From: Gordius sp. MW1
Lineage: Eukaryota > Nematomorpha > Gordioida > Gordea > Gordiidae
Assembly (NCBI GenBank): GCA_964036665.1
Contig: OZ038529.1
Location: 21,276,060 to 21,340,059, forward strand
Direction: 5' to 3'
Length of the DNA stretch: 64,000 nt
Positions 11,400-22,855 of this stretch are shown here, piece by piece. Made by a program: the position numbers and the translations under genes. The notes under the pieces were generated by a model. That model worked only from the letters and a program-made list of their open reading frames with translations. It made no database searches and was not told where the DNA came from. Within the stretch, counting starts at the first letter, position 1. Every line of letters starts with the position of its first letter.

Positions 11400-14350
11400 T
11401 CCCAAAGTCGTGGGGTTTGTTTTAATAAGTCTTCCTTCTTGACGGGGTGTGTGCCATGTCTTGACTAATCTCTTTAGTTTTCATAACTTTATCGACTTGC
11501 CCTTTCCACGTGACACGGGATCGTCCTCTTCCCCGGGTCCATGTGTACTTTTCGATTTACGTCATTCGTGTCCCTTCTTAGTATATGCCCATATCACCTT
11601 AGCCGATTTTCGTTAATCATGTCCGCCATTTGTCATGAGAAAATCATTTGTCAGATGGTCAAGCTTAGTATACCCCACATCTCTGTGGCTTGTAATAGCT
11701 TTCCTTCCGTGGTGTTTAATGCCCATGTTTCACTTCTATAGTATAGAGTAACACCGGTTTTAAGATGGATTTGTAAGCTTTGCTCTTTAACCATATTGGC
11801 ATTTTCTTGTCGCACATTACACCGGATATACTTCGCCATTTAAGCCATTCTTGTTGGATGCGGGCATTGACTTCTGTTGTGCAACCTCCCTCTTGATGTA
11901 GCATCGAGCCGAGGTATGTAAACCTGTCTACTTTTGGGTACTTTAGAGGGTCATCCAGCGATGGGCTGCTTGTACCGTTCATTTTCATGGATACCGTTTT
12001 TCGATCGTTGACCTTTAAACCTTATCCAGCTAACGCTTTGACCACTTTTCGGCTTCTTCGAATACTTTCTCCCTTGTTTCCTCGCATAGTACTAATATAT
12101 CAACGCATATAGCATACACCATGGCGATGGCTTTTGAATGTCCCTCGTTATCGTGTCTATAATTATATTAAATAAAAAGGGACTTAAAGCAGATCCTTGA
12201 TGTAATCCAATTTTAACCCGAAATGGGTAAGAGTCTCCAACTGTCGCTCTAACGCAAGAGATTGAGGCTTCTTAAATATTTTTCATAAGCCGTATATCTG
12301 CGTCAGAGATATTTTGTTTTCTCAGATACCACCATATTAAATCGCGACAGACAGTGTCATTAGCTATCCAGTTGATAAAGACCATATGTAGGTCTCTTCT
12401 CTTTTCACCATATTTATCCTTCATTTGTGTCAATGCGAAGATTGAGTCGATTGTGGATTAGCCAGCCACAAATCCGAATTGGTTAGCCGATATTTCCACC
12501 TCGTTTTTCAGCCTTGTGACTAAGATCATTTCATTAAGCTTCAAGGACTGGCAAGTTAGCTTGGTACTGAAATAGCCACACTTCTAAGGGTCTCCTTTGC
12601 CTTTAAATAAGAGTATAATCGTGCTTGCTCTTTATTGATTAGGAATTGGCTTTTCTACCAAAATCTTGTTAATGAGGTTCGTCATGGTGGCTACTCCTTT
12701 TTTACAATCCGAGCTATGCTTCCATAGGTATTCCATCTAGTCCATTAGATTTTCCTATTTGCATTATGTTCATTTGTGTCTTAACTTCATCCTCCTGAAA
12801 AAGTTCGACCATACTTATGATAGGCTCAATATCGGGAAGGAGATCTTTGTCATTTGCAATATTCATAAGTTTATTAAAATATCCTTTCCACCTTTCTATC
12901 ACTTCCTTTGGCTTAAATAAGGTTTGACCCTTCTCGTTTTTGACTATTAAAACTCCGACATCGCGACCTTTCTTCTCTCTTATCTTGGCCAATTTCTAAA
13001 TAAGCCTATCGCCCCTTTATGATCCAGTTTATTTGCCATCTCGGTGTACACAGCATTCTTCGCTATTGCCGGCCTTTTTTGCGACTCTCTTTGGGTCTCT
13101 ATCCTCTTGATAATCCTCTGATATTTTTGATTTATGCCATCGTCTATATAGATTTTTCTCTCTTTCGATGAAATCCCTAACCGATTGATCCCACCACCAT
13201 AGTTTCCTATTCATAGCTTTGCCTCCTTTAATTTGTCCTAGAACACGAATTACTGTTTCCTTTATGTCCTTAGTTAGCGTCTCCCAATCGGCGTCTACGT
13301 CCCTTTACAACTTCCTTGCACCCAAGAGTGAGGAGCTTTTAGATTATATTTTCGTTCGTCCGTATCCTTTAGCCTTTCGTATTGAATTTGAGGTTCATAG
13401 ACCTTTCTTCTTACGGAAAATATCTGCCAAGTTTCATAACAAGGGGACGATGTTGCCTGGCAATTTCTTCTCCCGGTATTACTTTGCAATCCTTGATACT
13501 CCATAAGTCCTTTCACCGTATGAGCAGATAGTCAATTTGACTAAAATGCTTCCCACTTCTATAAGTCACAATATGATCTTTGCGTTTTCGAAAATAGGTG
13601 TTACCGATCGCCAAATCGTATGCCAGGGATACTTGGAGAAGTCTTTTCCCTTCTTTGCCCTCAGACCATGCCCATAGCCTCCATGATTGCGTTCATACCC
13701 GAGGCGATCTTTCCCTACTAGAGCGTTGAAATCTGCCCTATAGCCTTTCTTCCTGTCTTATTCCTTGTATTTCCTTTTCCACTGAATCGAAGAACATGTT
13801 TTTCTCTTATTTCATACACCCAATTTAAGGAGCATACGCGCAAATAACGGTTAAAAGGCCCCCTTGATCTGCAATTTTCACCCACATTCGCCTTTCTGAA
13901 TAACGCTTGACTTCCATCGCCTTGTCCTTGACGGATTCGCTTAGAACAATACCGACCCCGTTTCTACGATTTGGGACCCACTGTAGAATAGTTTATATCC
14001 TTCTTTTAACTCACGAGTTTTGGTTCCGTTCCACCTCGTATCTTGTAGGCAGACTATGTGTACCTTTCTTCTTTTCAGCATCGACCTCGATGCTCTTACC
14101 CGTCAATGTTCCCACATTCCAGCACGTTATTCGCATTCGTTCCACAACTAATTTCTTTAACCGTCGTTGTGAGTTTGGCAGTAACCCTAGTGTATTTTTC
14201 ACATTGCACGGGCGGGCAGTGCGCGTCGTTTATGGAGGACGCCCTAGCTTTCTCTTGTAAAATTTTGTTTAATACAATCATGATTTTGGGGTTGGATTTT
14301 CGACCTGACGCCAACCCTTCATTTTTTGCACACTGACTTGGGACCGTCAA
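11400..14350 (-). mobile_element. RTE-type LINE nested inside the hAT element, decayed
   Basis: Read on the minus strand from about 14350 downward, it shows the start of an RTE endonuclease, RITCWNVGTLTGKS (about 14130-14090). Next comes the pre-RT linker with a WWWDQSVRDFIEREK block (13214-13029). An RT opening follows, with ERWKGYFNKLM and NGLDGIPMEA (12992-12714). The C-terminal part has FTYLGSMLHQEGG and WLKWRSISGVMCDKKMP (11988-11716). These are hallmarks of the RTE clade. Stops and frameshifts are scattered, and the FADD-equivalent box near 12120 is altered. The length of about 3 kb suggests a nearly full copy. The end points are approximate. Confidence 0.82.
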
Positions 14351-14589
14351 AAAAACAAAAAAAATCGAAGATGATATTTGTATGCAAATTGTGCAACTTC
14401 AATATCACTTACATACTATACGAGAGGACCTAGTTAGATCTAATAGATTTTTTAAACTTCCAAAGTCGGAAAAAATTCACAGTACATATACACTTTTATT
14501 ATTTCTTATAATATTTATGGATCTTTAAGATCATATCATAATTTTCCTCAATCTAAAAAACTTTTTTTAATTTCTATGTACCCCTACCA

Positions 14590-14702
14590 GCCAGCACCCC
14601 CGTCGAGCGCTTATTTAGTCTTGGTAAACTAATATTTAGTAAAAAGCGGACAAGCCTCTTAGACGACCCTATAGAATATAACGTTTTTTTGAAATCGACC
14701 TT
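14590..14702 (+). pseudogene. hAT transposase C-terminal dimerisation fragment
   Basis: Translation gives ERLFSLGKLIFSKKRTSLL followed by an EYNVFLK segment. This matches the conserved S-x-x-ERLFS...LF(K) C-terminal block of hAT transposases. It lies about 240 bp inside the right terminus of the 10855-14937 element and in its orientation, as expected for the transposase end. Everything upstream of this block is deleted or replaced by the nested RTE. Confidence 0.82.
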
Positions 14703-14945
14703 GTGATTTTTATTCTTACATGTGAATAAACTATATTAAAAAATTGTTTTTTTTTAATTTACCCGAGTAATTTTTAATTTAACTAGTTCCATCAAGTAAG
14801 TAAATGGAACTGTATTCAGTTACTTTACTCTTGAAAAATAACTGTCACTTTAACTAGTTACATTTTTTGAAATTAACTTTAACTTAACTAGTTATTGTGG
14901 AATTTTTTTTGAAGGTACGGTAACTTTAACAGCTCTACTATAAAG

Positions 14946-16260
14946 CATTAGGCTTACTGGTTTCCGAATCCTCGCAAAACTTTTCAACAATATCTTGAAA
15001 ATGGGAGAAAACCTAACGTGGAGGGATAGCTATATTATGCCAATTCACAAGATGAAAGGTGATATTCAAGATTCTAACAACTACAGATGGATAAAGCTTA
15101 TGAACCACACTTTCTAAGAGCGGGAAAAGGTGAAAGAAAAACGAAGTGGTTTAGTAAATTTGAGACCATCATTTCGGATTTATGCAGGAGAAGTCTACAG
15201 CAGATGCACTGAACGGCGTTTGAAGATTAATGGAAAAATCTTCAGAAAAGGGCGAGGATTTTCACGCGTGTTTCATCGATTTAGAAAAGACGTTTAATAA
15301 AGTCCCCCAGACATAAGTTTGGATATGTCTTAAAGAAAACAAGGTGCTAGAATTATAGGTCAGAGTCATACAAGATGTGTGCAAGGGAAATAGAACGTTT
15401 AGAGCTATGGGGGGGCTAACAAAAGGTTTTTAAACACTAGAGTCCATCAAGGTTCAGCTCTTAGTTCCTTCCTATTCATAATGATAATGAATATTATTAC
15501 AAAGGTTTTGGGCAAGGAAGCTCCTTAAGCAAGCAAACTATTTTTGCAGATGATATTTTATTTTCCAAAAAACAAGAGTTAGCTAATACTTTGAATAAAT
15601 GAGTAAAAGCAATTAAAGAAAGTGATCTCAGATTAAATCGTACGAAAATATAATACATGAAGACAAAGATCAAATAAGATGGAAATCAGCAATCTGCATA
15701 CCTTATATCAGGCGATTGGGAACTTAAAAGCGTGGAGTCCCTTCATATATCTAGGGTCAATACTTCAAGCGGATGGTCGAATTCATATAGAAATCCAAGC
15801 AAGGATAAATTCCGGATGGCTTAAATGGAGAGATTTAACAGGCATTTTGTATGACAAAAAGACCCCAACAAGACTTAAAGGTACACTGTATATGTATATG
15901 TCCTTCATACAGCCAACAGTCTTGTATAGCTGGGAATCATGGGCTATGCGAAAGAGGGAAGAGCAACGAGGTAAGAATGCTAGGATGGATGTTAGGAGTA
16001 AGCAAAAAGGAACATTAACGCAACGAAGAAATAAGGAGAATTCTGAATACAACATCTATGAATTCAAAGCTGGTAACAAATAGACTAAGATGGTATAGAG
16101 AGGATAAACGATAGCTATTCTGGACCGAAAATTGAGAATATGAGTTTCGTAGAAAAACGAGAACGTGGAAGACATAAGCTTATGTGAAATCATAAAATAA
16201 AGAATCATACGAAAATACACAAGATAAATCTATGTAAATATATAGATAAATAAAAATTAA
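14946..16260 (+). mobile_element. RTE-type LINE, 3' half (RT and C-terminal domain)
   Basis: This continues the element broken at 10854. ALGLTGFR is followed by a WRDSYI-PIHK-KGD block and a DSNNYR segment. Further on are a HACFIDLEK-x-F block at about 15270-15300, a GVHQGSALS-like block near 15440, and an intact FADD catalytic box at 15543-15554. The last open frame (15679-16083) holds FIYLGSILQADGR and WLKWRDLTGILYDKK, the RTE C-terminal signature. Several frame changes make it a pseudogene. The 3' end near 16260 is approximate. Confidence 0.82.
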
Positions 16261-16329
16261 TCAAAAACTGACCACCAGCCTAGGTTGTAAACAGTCACAG
16301 GAAGAAGAAGTTTTTTTTTAATTATTAAC

Positions 16330-16915
16330 GTTGCATCAACATACGCTCCACAAAGGAGTTGCCTTAAGATGAAAAAAATTATTTTCGAGACCTCCATAAA
16401 ATATTTTATAATACATTTGGAGTGGTTTTAGTGTAGGCGAGCCTGCTCTAAAACTATTTTTTCTATATACGCCACCTAAACATGGTAAATACGGGCTTTC
16501 AGGTATTAGAGCGGAACTCAATGGACACGTGGTTGAGTTAGGAGTTTGGAAATTACTCTAGTTGCGTTTAGGGTCAGTTAATGAAAAAGGAACGGAAATT
16601 TTGCGAAATGCTTAGGCCTTTGACCTAGCTAATAACAATACCTTGTTCAAAAAGAGAGAGTATCATTTTGTAACATACAAAAGTAGTAACCGTTATTCAT
16701 ATCCATTTATTATCGTCTATAGAACGCACCTTTGCACAAAATTTTAAGATAATATCAAAAGAATATTTTGCCTGCCAACACAGTCTTTTAAGGATGAAAT
16801 ATATAATAAAAGTCTTTAAAGGGTTGAAAGTACGAAGAGAAGGGATACAATAAAATGGAGGACGTTAACGGATTGATTAACCAAAATAAAGGAAGAGGTA
16901 ATGAATGATACATGC
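16330..16915 (+). mobile_element. RTE-type LINE fragment, endonuclease part
   Basis: The sequence parallels 9840-10330 of the first RTE copy: the CATACGCT start, the AELNGHV block near 16510, then NNTLFKKRE and the segment ending AAAGGGTTGAAAGTACG. It is interrupted at 16915 by a hAT-type insertion and continues at 18377. Confidence 0.72.
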
Positions 16916-16978
16916 CAGGGGCGTAGACAAGGGGGTAGAAAAACGGATAGTTTACCCCCTTGGCCAAAAATTAATTTG

Positions 16979-17315
16979 TTTTATACGTTTTGGCACTTAA
17001 TAAAACCAAATTTGGAAAACTACCAGACCGATTTGGCTCAAAGTTTCACAGTTTATTCCCCATACTCCGGAGCATGTTTTAAGATTTGTTCGAGCCAAAT
17101 CGGTTTAGTAGTTTTCGAGGGGTCACGTTTTTTGTTTTATACGTTGTTTTATACGTTTTGGCACTTTATTAAACCAAATTTGGATAACTACCAGACCGAT
17201 TTGGCTCAAAATTTCAGAGTTTATTCCCCATACTCCGGAGCATGTTTTAAGATTTGTTTGAGTCAAATCGGGCCAGTAGTTTTCGAAGGGTCACGTTTTT
17301 TTGTTTTATACGTTT
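16979..17315. repeat. Two tandem units of about 168 bp
   Basis: The units begin TTTTATACGTTTTGGCAC at 16979 and 17147. Each holds CCAGACCGATTTGGCTCAAA and, downstream, the near-complement GAGCCAAATCGG (or GAGTCAAATCGG), so each can fold into a hairpin of about 110 bases. Two shorter relatives of the same hairpin lie at about 17765-17875 and 17900-18020. The apparent protein translation across the units is a by-product of the repeat. Confidence 0.75.
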
Positions 17316-17726
17316 TGGCAATTAATAAAGACGTCATATGCTATGCACTATAATATATGAAGCTTAAATGTTTTATGGCTGCATAAAAATTTTCTTTCAT
17401 ATTAAATCAGGTCAGACCCGTTACCATATGAATGAACCAGAGGAATATAAACATTAGATTCTACAAAGTATTTTATGTCATGGTTATGCGTTTATTTTGT
17501 AGAAGAAACTTAAATTACATTTAAAACTCAGTGACATTTCTTTAAGGCTTATGCTAAACTTTACCATAAATTATTTGGGTTATATCTGTACTGCGTTATG
17601 AATATTTTATGTTTTTAGTCAATTATTCATAAAGTGTAAGTCTACAGCCATTAGAAACACTTAAAAAGTGATACTGCAAAATGCAAAAATAAATGGCAAA
17701 ACAACGTTTGCCGGGTTCATCTAGTC

Positions 17727-18192
17727 TTATATATAAAAATGAAACTATGTGTGTATGCCGCCACCAATTTTGAAAAATACCAGACCGATTTGGCTCAAAA
17801 TTTCATAGTTTATTCCTGACACTCCGGAGCATGTTTTAAGATTTGTTTGAGCCAAATCGGTCCAGTAGTTTTCGAGAACAGTTTAGCGCCTGATTCTCAA
17901 CTTTTTTGGAAAACTACCAATCCGATTTGGCTCAAAATTTCACAGTTTATTCCTGACACTCCGGAGCATGTTTTAAGATTGTTCGAGCCAAATGCAAATC
18001 GGTCCAGTAGTTTTCAAGTATTCGTACGCCTTGCACTGTATACGGAAATAGAACAATAGAAGTAGAACATATAGACATCAAACTTTATTTTTACTTCAAT
18101 AACCGCTTTATCATCATATATGCCATAAAATTCCAACATAATTTAATACACCCGGGTAAATGGCAAAACAACGTTTGCCTGGTTCATCTAGT
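17727..18192 (+). mobile_element. Helitron/Helentron-like unit (candidate)
   Basis: The unit starts TCTTATATATAAAAATGAAA and ends AACGTTTGCCTGGTTCATCT followed by AG. An almost identical end sequence with CTAG closes just before its start (17690-17726), so one copy sits directly behind the tail of another. A T-rich start and a CTAG end resemble Helitron-related elements. No helicase is present, so this is only a structural suggestion. Confidence 0.4.
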
Positions 18193-18376
18193 TAATAATA
18201 TTATATTAGTAAATAGAAAAATAAGCCCTTCGGGCGTAGCTGGGGGCTTCGTCCCCAGACCCCCATCTCCTCGGGGGCTCCGCCTTATAAATAATTTATT
18301 GAAATAAAAATGTTTTTAAAAAATTGGAAAATTTCTACCCCCTTGAAAAAATCCTGGCTACGCCCCTGATACATGC

Positions 18377-18640
18377 TGAATTTAAGGAAAAACTCGTGTG
18401 AGGATTAATGGAACAATGACGTTTAAAACGAGATCAACGGGATGATCAGGATGGGTGAAAGCAAACATATTAAAAGAATCATGGATATATGGGAATAAAA
18501 AGCGCAAAAATGTATCAAAGAAAAAGGAGAATGTATAAAGTTTAATATAATTACGAAAAAGCTATATTATCGGCATGTAAATAATCCTCAGGAACTTTAA
18601 AAAAACTCCTGCAAGTGTTTTTCAGATCAAAAACGTTGGT
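18377..18640 (+). mobile_element. RTE-type LINE fragment, continuation
   Basis: It resumes the fragment split at 16915 and matches about 10290-10460 of the first copy, with shared words such as GAATTTAAGGAAAA and CGTGTGAGGAT. It fades out before 18640. Confidence 0.65.
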
Positions 18641-19720
18641 AGACATTTCTAACTATACTTTTGAGAGAATTATTAACAGGAGGACAAAAATTGAATTTCT
18701 AACTATCTTTCAGATCTTTATAGACATTTTGAGAGAAAAAATGTATTATTTGAATTTGTAGATAATGTTTGTTGCATAAGCTAAATGAAACATTATTCAA
18801 AATACTTTCAGACTCACCATTCTAATTGAACCCTTTGATATGGGAATTATTATTAGATCAATTTAAGTTATTACAGAAAATATTATGAGACAAAATGCTG
18901 TCCGACTTTAAATCTGTTTGTACTAACAGCTTTGTTGAGAATTTATTTTACTTAATTCCTTAAATCATATATGAAGTGTATAAAATGAGGCGTTCAAATA
19001 TACTATTCAACACAACTTTAATAGAGCTTATGTTATAATAATTTCTGGAACATTTTGTTAATAGTTTTTAGATCCCACCACATATTATACAATACATGGT
19101 TCAACTGCTCAAGAAGTTGTTTTTAGTTTTTATACATAGTTCTTTATGGGTCGGACACAACAGTTTTTACATCTTATATTAATATATATCAGAACCTTAT
19201 ATATCTTATAAGTATAAATATTTTGCTTTAAAAAATCTAAATTTGAAGAGTAATTTGCCTCCCCCCCCCTTAGTGAGAATAAAGTTGTGCCCATGATAAA
19301 AGTTAGCTAGGCCATTTTTAGGTGCATTTAATAATAATTAATAGCTATAAATTATTTTTGCAAAGCCCTAAAAACTTTCCATATACCTGTCTAAATTGTC
19401 GTTGGAAGTAAATAATTATAGGAAATTATAAATTATTTGGATTCTAATTCTCAAATAAGGTTGATAGGTTATGACCCTCTCTCAAGGTTGTACAAATATC
19501 TATCCATTCTATTTATAACCTGTGTAAACAATCACTTTGAAGAACAGGCTTTTAAATAATAAGTGTACACAAATTAAATTTCAAACATTTTTTAAGAAAA
19601 CCATAACTTTTAACTACATATTGCGTCCCAAATAAAACCATTTTATAATTAGTTGAGCCATAATATTAATTCGATAATTTTAGCATATGAATCGCGAAAA
19701 ATGAATTTATTTATGAAATT
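18641..19720. other. AT-rich intergenic DNA, nothing recognised
   Basis: I find no supported exon, RNA gene or bounded repeat here. It lies downstream of the minus-strand gene that ends at 19721. Confidence 0.5.
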
Positions 19721-21286
19721 CTATAATATTATACTGCTATTGTCTTTGTATATAGAAATTTTGACTGCTCGCATATTCGTTTGCGGCATCTATAATTAAT
19801 AGTTTAAATGTTTTTAGGAATATTTACAGAAAGTATTTTAAGGAATTATAATTTATTTAAATATATAGGAAATATATTAAGATTTATAAAAATTTTGTAT
19901 AAAAGAAAAAATGTTTTTACGTTAAGAATCAAATAACTTCCTGGGTCTTTTTGATTAAGAGAGTATACATTAGTTCTCAGTTGCGAAAAAGTGGATTGAA
20001 GAGGTGTAATATTTATCGTCGCGTTCTCATTTGATCCAGAACTATTAATAAGTTCGTTATTATTTATCGACGTGCTATTTCCACCCTCAACGACCGAAAA
20101 AGCTAACCGAAGGAAAAAATATAAAATTATTGAATCTAAACAAAAAATTTCTTGATATAAAATTGTATTAATTAATTGCACATGTCAATATAAATTGAGT
20201 TACACAATATTATAGAATGATATGCTACAAATACAAATTCATATTAAAAAATTCTGAATAAAGATAAAAATAATGTTTTTCAACACTATTTTATTGCTTA
20301 CATGGGCGTAGCCAGGATTGAAACTAGAGGAAAGCAATAATGCTCTAGGGATGAGCAAAATAATAATTTTTTAAAATTTAAGCCTTAATTATATTATTTT
20401 GAAGAATCTTTGGATTTAAAGGGGGGCAGCCGTCCCTCCCTGACACCCCCTGGCTACGCCCATGATTGCATATACAAATTATTATTAAGTGACGTATAAA
20501 TATATTTATTTTAATTCAAGCTTAACTTAGTTTTTAAGCTAACAAACTTTAAGTAAATTAAATTATTGATTCTATATTTCTATGAGTCATAAAAATATTT
20601 TTTGTTCACTAATTCTTGGTCTGTCTAGTGTGTGAGAATCCAATTCAAGATATCCCGTGCAATTAGTTAAGACCATAAAGCCTGGCATGGGCGTAGGAAA
20701 GGCTAGCGATGCATATTTAAGTTCAAAATATAGCCGTTTTTTCAAAATTTAATATTTACTGTAAACGATGGAAAATGTATCCTCTAATTCGAATACTCTG
20801 GGAGAAATGCTAAATTGTATCTGGCACCCTAAAATTTTTTAAATTAAAATGATATTTTGGGATGAATTTATATAAGTTAATTTATAAATGTTCACAATTC
20901 AAAATTGCAAAAAACTTTATTCAAAATTATTTGTTTCTACTGTTTTTTGTATAATAAGAATATTATCATCATTATTATAGCAATTCAACCTTGTAAAGGA
21001 AAACATATCTTCTATGTTTTTAATATCATTGTATGCCTATTATTCGACTAGTTATTATTTTCTTCAAAAAATTTAATTAATTTAGCAAAGTGACTTTTAA
21101 TTTCCTACACCAAATATTCACATCTATAAAAATTTTATATAAAAATTGAAAAAATTATTTGAAACGCACGAAATTAGTTGAAAATTAAAAATACTTAACC
21201 AGCTATGTTGCTATAATTTACCGTTTGAGTCCGTTAGTGTTCTAGCTGCCACAAATATGAATAAAAATTTTAAGAGTTTTGACATT
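19721..21286 (-). CDS. Three-exon gene for a small secreted protein of unknown family
   Basis: I do not recognise the family. The proposed exons are 21286-21223, 20102-19921 and 19789-19721. Introns have GT..AG ends, are 1120 and 131 bp long, and the phases fit (1, then 0). The product is 104 residues. Exon 1 gives a signal peptide: MSKLLKF followed by a hydrophobic run (LFIFVAA). Exon 2 gives an Asn/Ser-rich part with an NAT glycosylation sequon, then PLQSTFSQLRTN and a YSLNQK segment. Exon 3 gives MPQTNMRAVKISIYKDN and a short hydrophobic end. The strongest support is a paralogue at 21742-22798 with the same exon borders, phases and motifs. A MITE (20301-20464) sits in intron 1. The model is a prediction without transcript evidence. 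Confidence 0.62.
20301..20464. mobile_element. hAT-like MITE inside intron 1 of the small-protein gene
   Basis: It begins CATGGGCGTAGCCAGG and ends CTGGCTACGCCCATG. The flanks ATTGCTTA and ATTGCATA match at 7 of 8 bases. It has the family body with GGGGGGCAGCC and the CTCTAGGGATG-type block in reverse. Confidence 0.85.
20465..21222. other. Remainder of intron 1 of the small-protein gene
   Basis: This is AT-rich intron sequence on the proposed gene model. A lone MITE terminus, CATGGGCGTAGGAAAGG, lies near 20688 without a partner. Confidence 0.45.
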
Positions 21287-21741
21287 TTGTAATAAATAAT
21301 AAGTTGCGAATTATTTTGGAAATTATTGAAGTGAAAGCTTTTGTATACTTTTGAACTTTTTATTTTTTAATCAGGTCAAATAATTTTATTTGTACCTTTT
21401 AAGTGGTTTTTAAAAGTTTTTACTTATCTAAAAATAGCAAATTTAACAAAAATACTATCCTAGCAGCTCGTCATTATTGACATAAAATGGTTAACTCGTT
21501 ATTTAACAATCTAATAACATTTTGGTTGATTTTATTTTTGCTTTAAAACAAAATATAGCCCAAATTATATGAAATTATTTATGCGGAATTCAACTTTATT
21601 GATTGGACACAACACAATAATAATGAACATTAATATTTGACTCATTACTAATTTCCATTATATTACATAAATATCTAAATACAACCCCAAGGTATTACAA
21701 GTACGAAATAGCTATATTAATTATAAATATAAATTCTACAT
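21287..21741. other. Short intergenic gap between the two small-protein genes
   Basis: The gap contains the 3' flank of the upstream paralogue, with a minus-strand AATAAA at 21600-21595 about 145 bp after its stop. It also contains whatever promoter serves the downstream gene; none is obvious by eye. Confidence 0.45.
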
Positions 21742-22798
21742 TTATGATTTAGTGAGAGAGATGCTGACGATTCTGTTTCCAGTATAAGGCATCTGAAGGA
21801 AGAAATAAATAAAAACAATAAAATTATATGCAAAAAACTGTTTTTATGAATTCGAAACAATTGATAAAGCCAACTGTCAAACCCACACATTCAAATCTAT
21901 AAAAAGGCTTTAATTTCGATACTATTGGAAGTCCTACAATCTTGCAACTTACTTAATGCCTTTAAAAATCTTAAATTTGAAATCAGGCAACAGAACAATT
22001 GTAGAAGTTTTATTGATACTTTCAAAATTTTAATACTTTACCAAATTACAAAAAACAGATGTTTGATGTAATTAAGGGGTGTCCAAATAAAATTTTTCCC
22101 TAGGTTTAAGAAAGCCTGGATTGATTCCTGATTTGCAAGTAATTTATTAAATAAACATGCATGTAGATATCGTGAAAAGAAGACAAACTTTGAATGCCGA
22201 TAAATATATTAAACTAAACACTTTATATATATTTTTCGGTAAAAAAATAAACCCTAATTTTAAATGGGATCTACTAAAATAAAACAAATGTTTATTTGTT
22301 TCGCTAATAAAAGTTTAAAATGAGGTAAATTGAAAGTCAATCAATCCTTAAATCATGAATATGATGAATAATTTTACTTCTTTACAGGGATTAAAATAAC
22401 AGTTCGACCGCAAAAACACTCATTTAATAAATTTAATCAACACTCACATTGGCAAAGAATTTAAACCCTTTCGCGCGTAAAGAAAAGTTCCCATAATATG
22501 CGGGGTCAAAATAACCCCAGAAACCAATTAAAAAATGCAATTTTAATAATATTCTTTACATTCACGGACAATTGATCGCCCGACCTCCTTTGATTAATTT
22601 GAAAGGTGTTAAATGACAAAATTCCGAAAGTGGGTTGGAGTGGGTCCAGTCTTATCATATTAGTACCACCTGTGGTTCCATTGGTTGGCAACTCGGCTCC
22701 TGAACCCGAACCGGAACCACTTCCCAATCTTGGAGGAATCATTACTATGCGGTTCATTGGAATATTTTCGACTCGCTTTCCCTCCGACACTTGAAAAG
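21742..22798 (-). CDS. Paralogue of the small secreted protein gene, first exon not found
   Basis: Two exons are visible: 22798-22560 (AG acceptor, GT donor) and 21792-21742 (CAG acceptor, TAA stop). The intron between them is 767 bp. Phases are the same as in the gene at 19721-21286. The larger exon encodes AFQVSEGKRVENIP, a GSGSGSGSG run, then DPLQPTFGILSFNTFQINQ, and ends at the same Asn codon as its paralogue. The last exon encodes MPYTGNRIVSISLTKS. Shared features are AF-x-V-x-EG, PLQ-x-TF, NQ, and MP-x-T with an IS motif. The expected signal-peptide exon was not found. A MITE (22856-23002) and a foldback element lie directly upstream, so the exon is distant, lost or too diverged. Confidence 0.55.
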
Positions 22799-22855
22799 CT
22801 GCGTTTTTATTGTAGTAGATAAACACATTAAGGTGATCTATTTATTAGGATTATT

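Larger units (their letters stand above)
10855..14937 (+). mobile_element. hAT transposon remnant inserted in the RTE element
   Basis: The termini are inverted: TAGAGCTGTTAAGTAACTAG on the left and GTAACTTTAACAGCTCTA on the right. Flanking 8-mers match at 7 of 8 bases: CTTTAAAG (10847-10854) and CTATAAAG (14938-14945). Both ends carry repeated TAACTAGTTAC sub-terminal motifs. A hAT transposase C-terminal fragment lies at 14590-14702. Removing the element restores the reading through the RTE RT domain across the site, which confirms its borders. Most of the transposase is gone and the interior is filled by a minus-strand RTE. Confidence 0.87.
16916..18368. mobile_element. hAT-type element (CAGGGGCGTAG termini) in an RTE fragment
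   Basis: The left end reads CAGGGGCGTAGAC and the right end TGGCTACGCCCCTG. The flanks are an exact 8-bp duplication, ATACATGC (16908-16915 and 18369-18376). Joining the flanks restores the alignment to the first RTE copy, so the borders are firm. At 1453 bp it is about ten times longer than the related MITEs and carries duplicated units and a Helitron-like insert. No transposase is seen. Confidence 0.88.

Noticed and set aside
16901-17353. 150-codon plus-strand frame
   Set aside because: It reads through two tandem repeat units inside a transposable element; the repeated peptide simply mirrors the DNA repeat.
22606-22794. Plus-strand frame opposite the Gly/Ser exon
   Set aside because: Complementary shadow of the better-supported minus-strand exon with splice sites and a paralogue.
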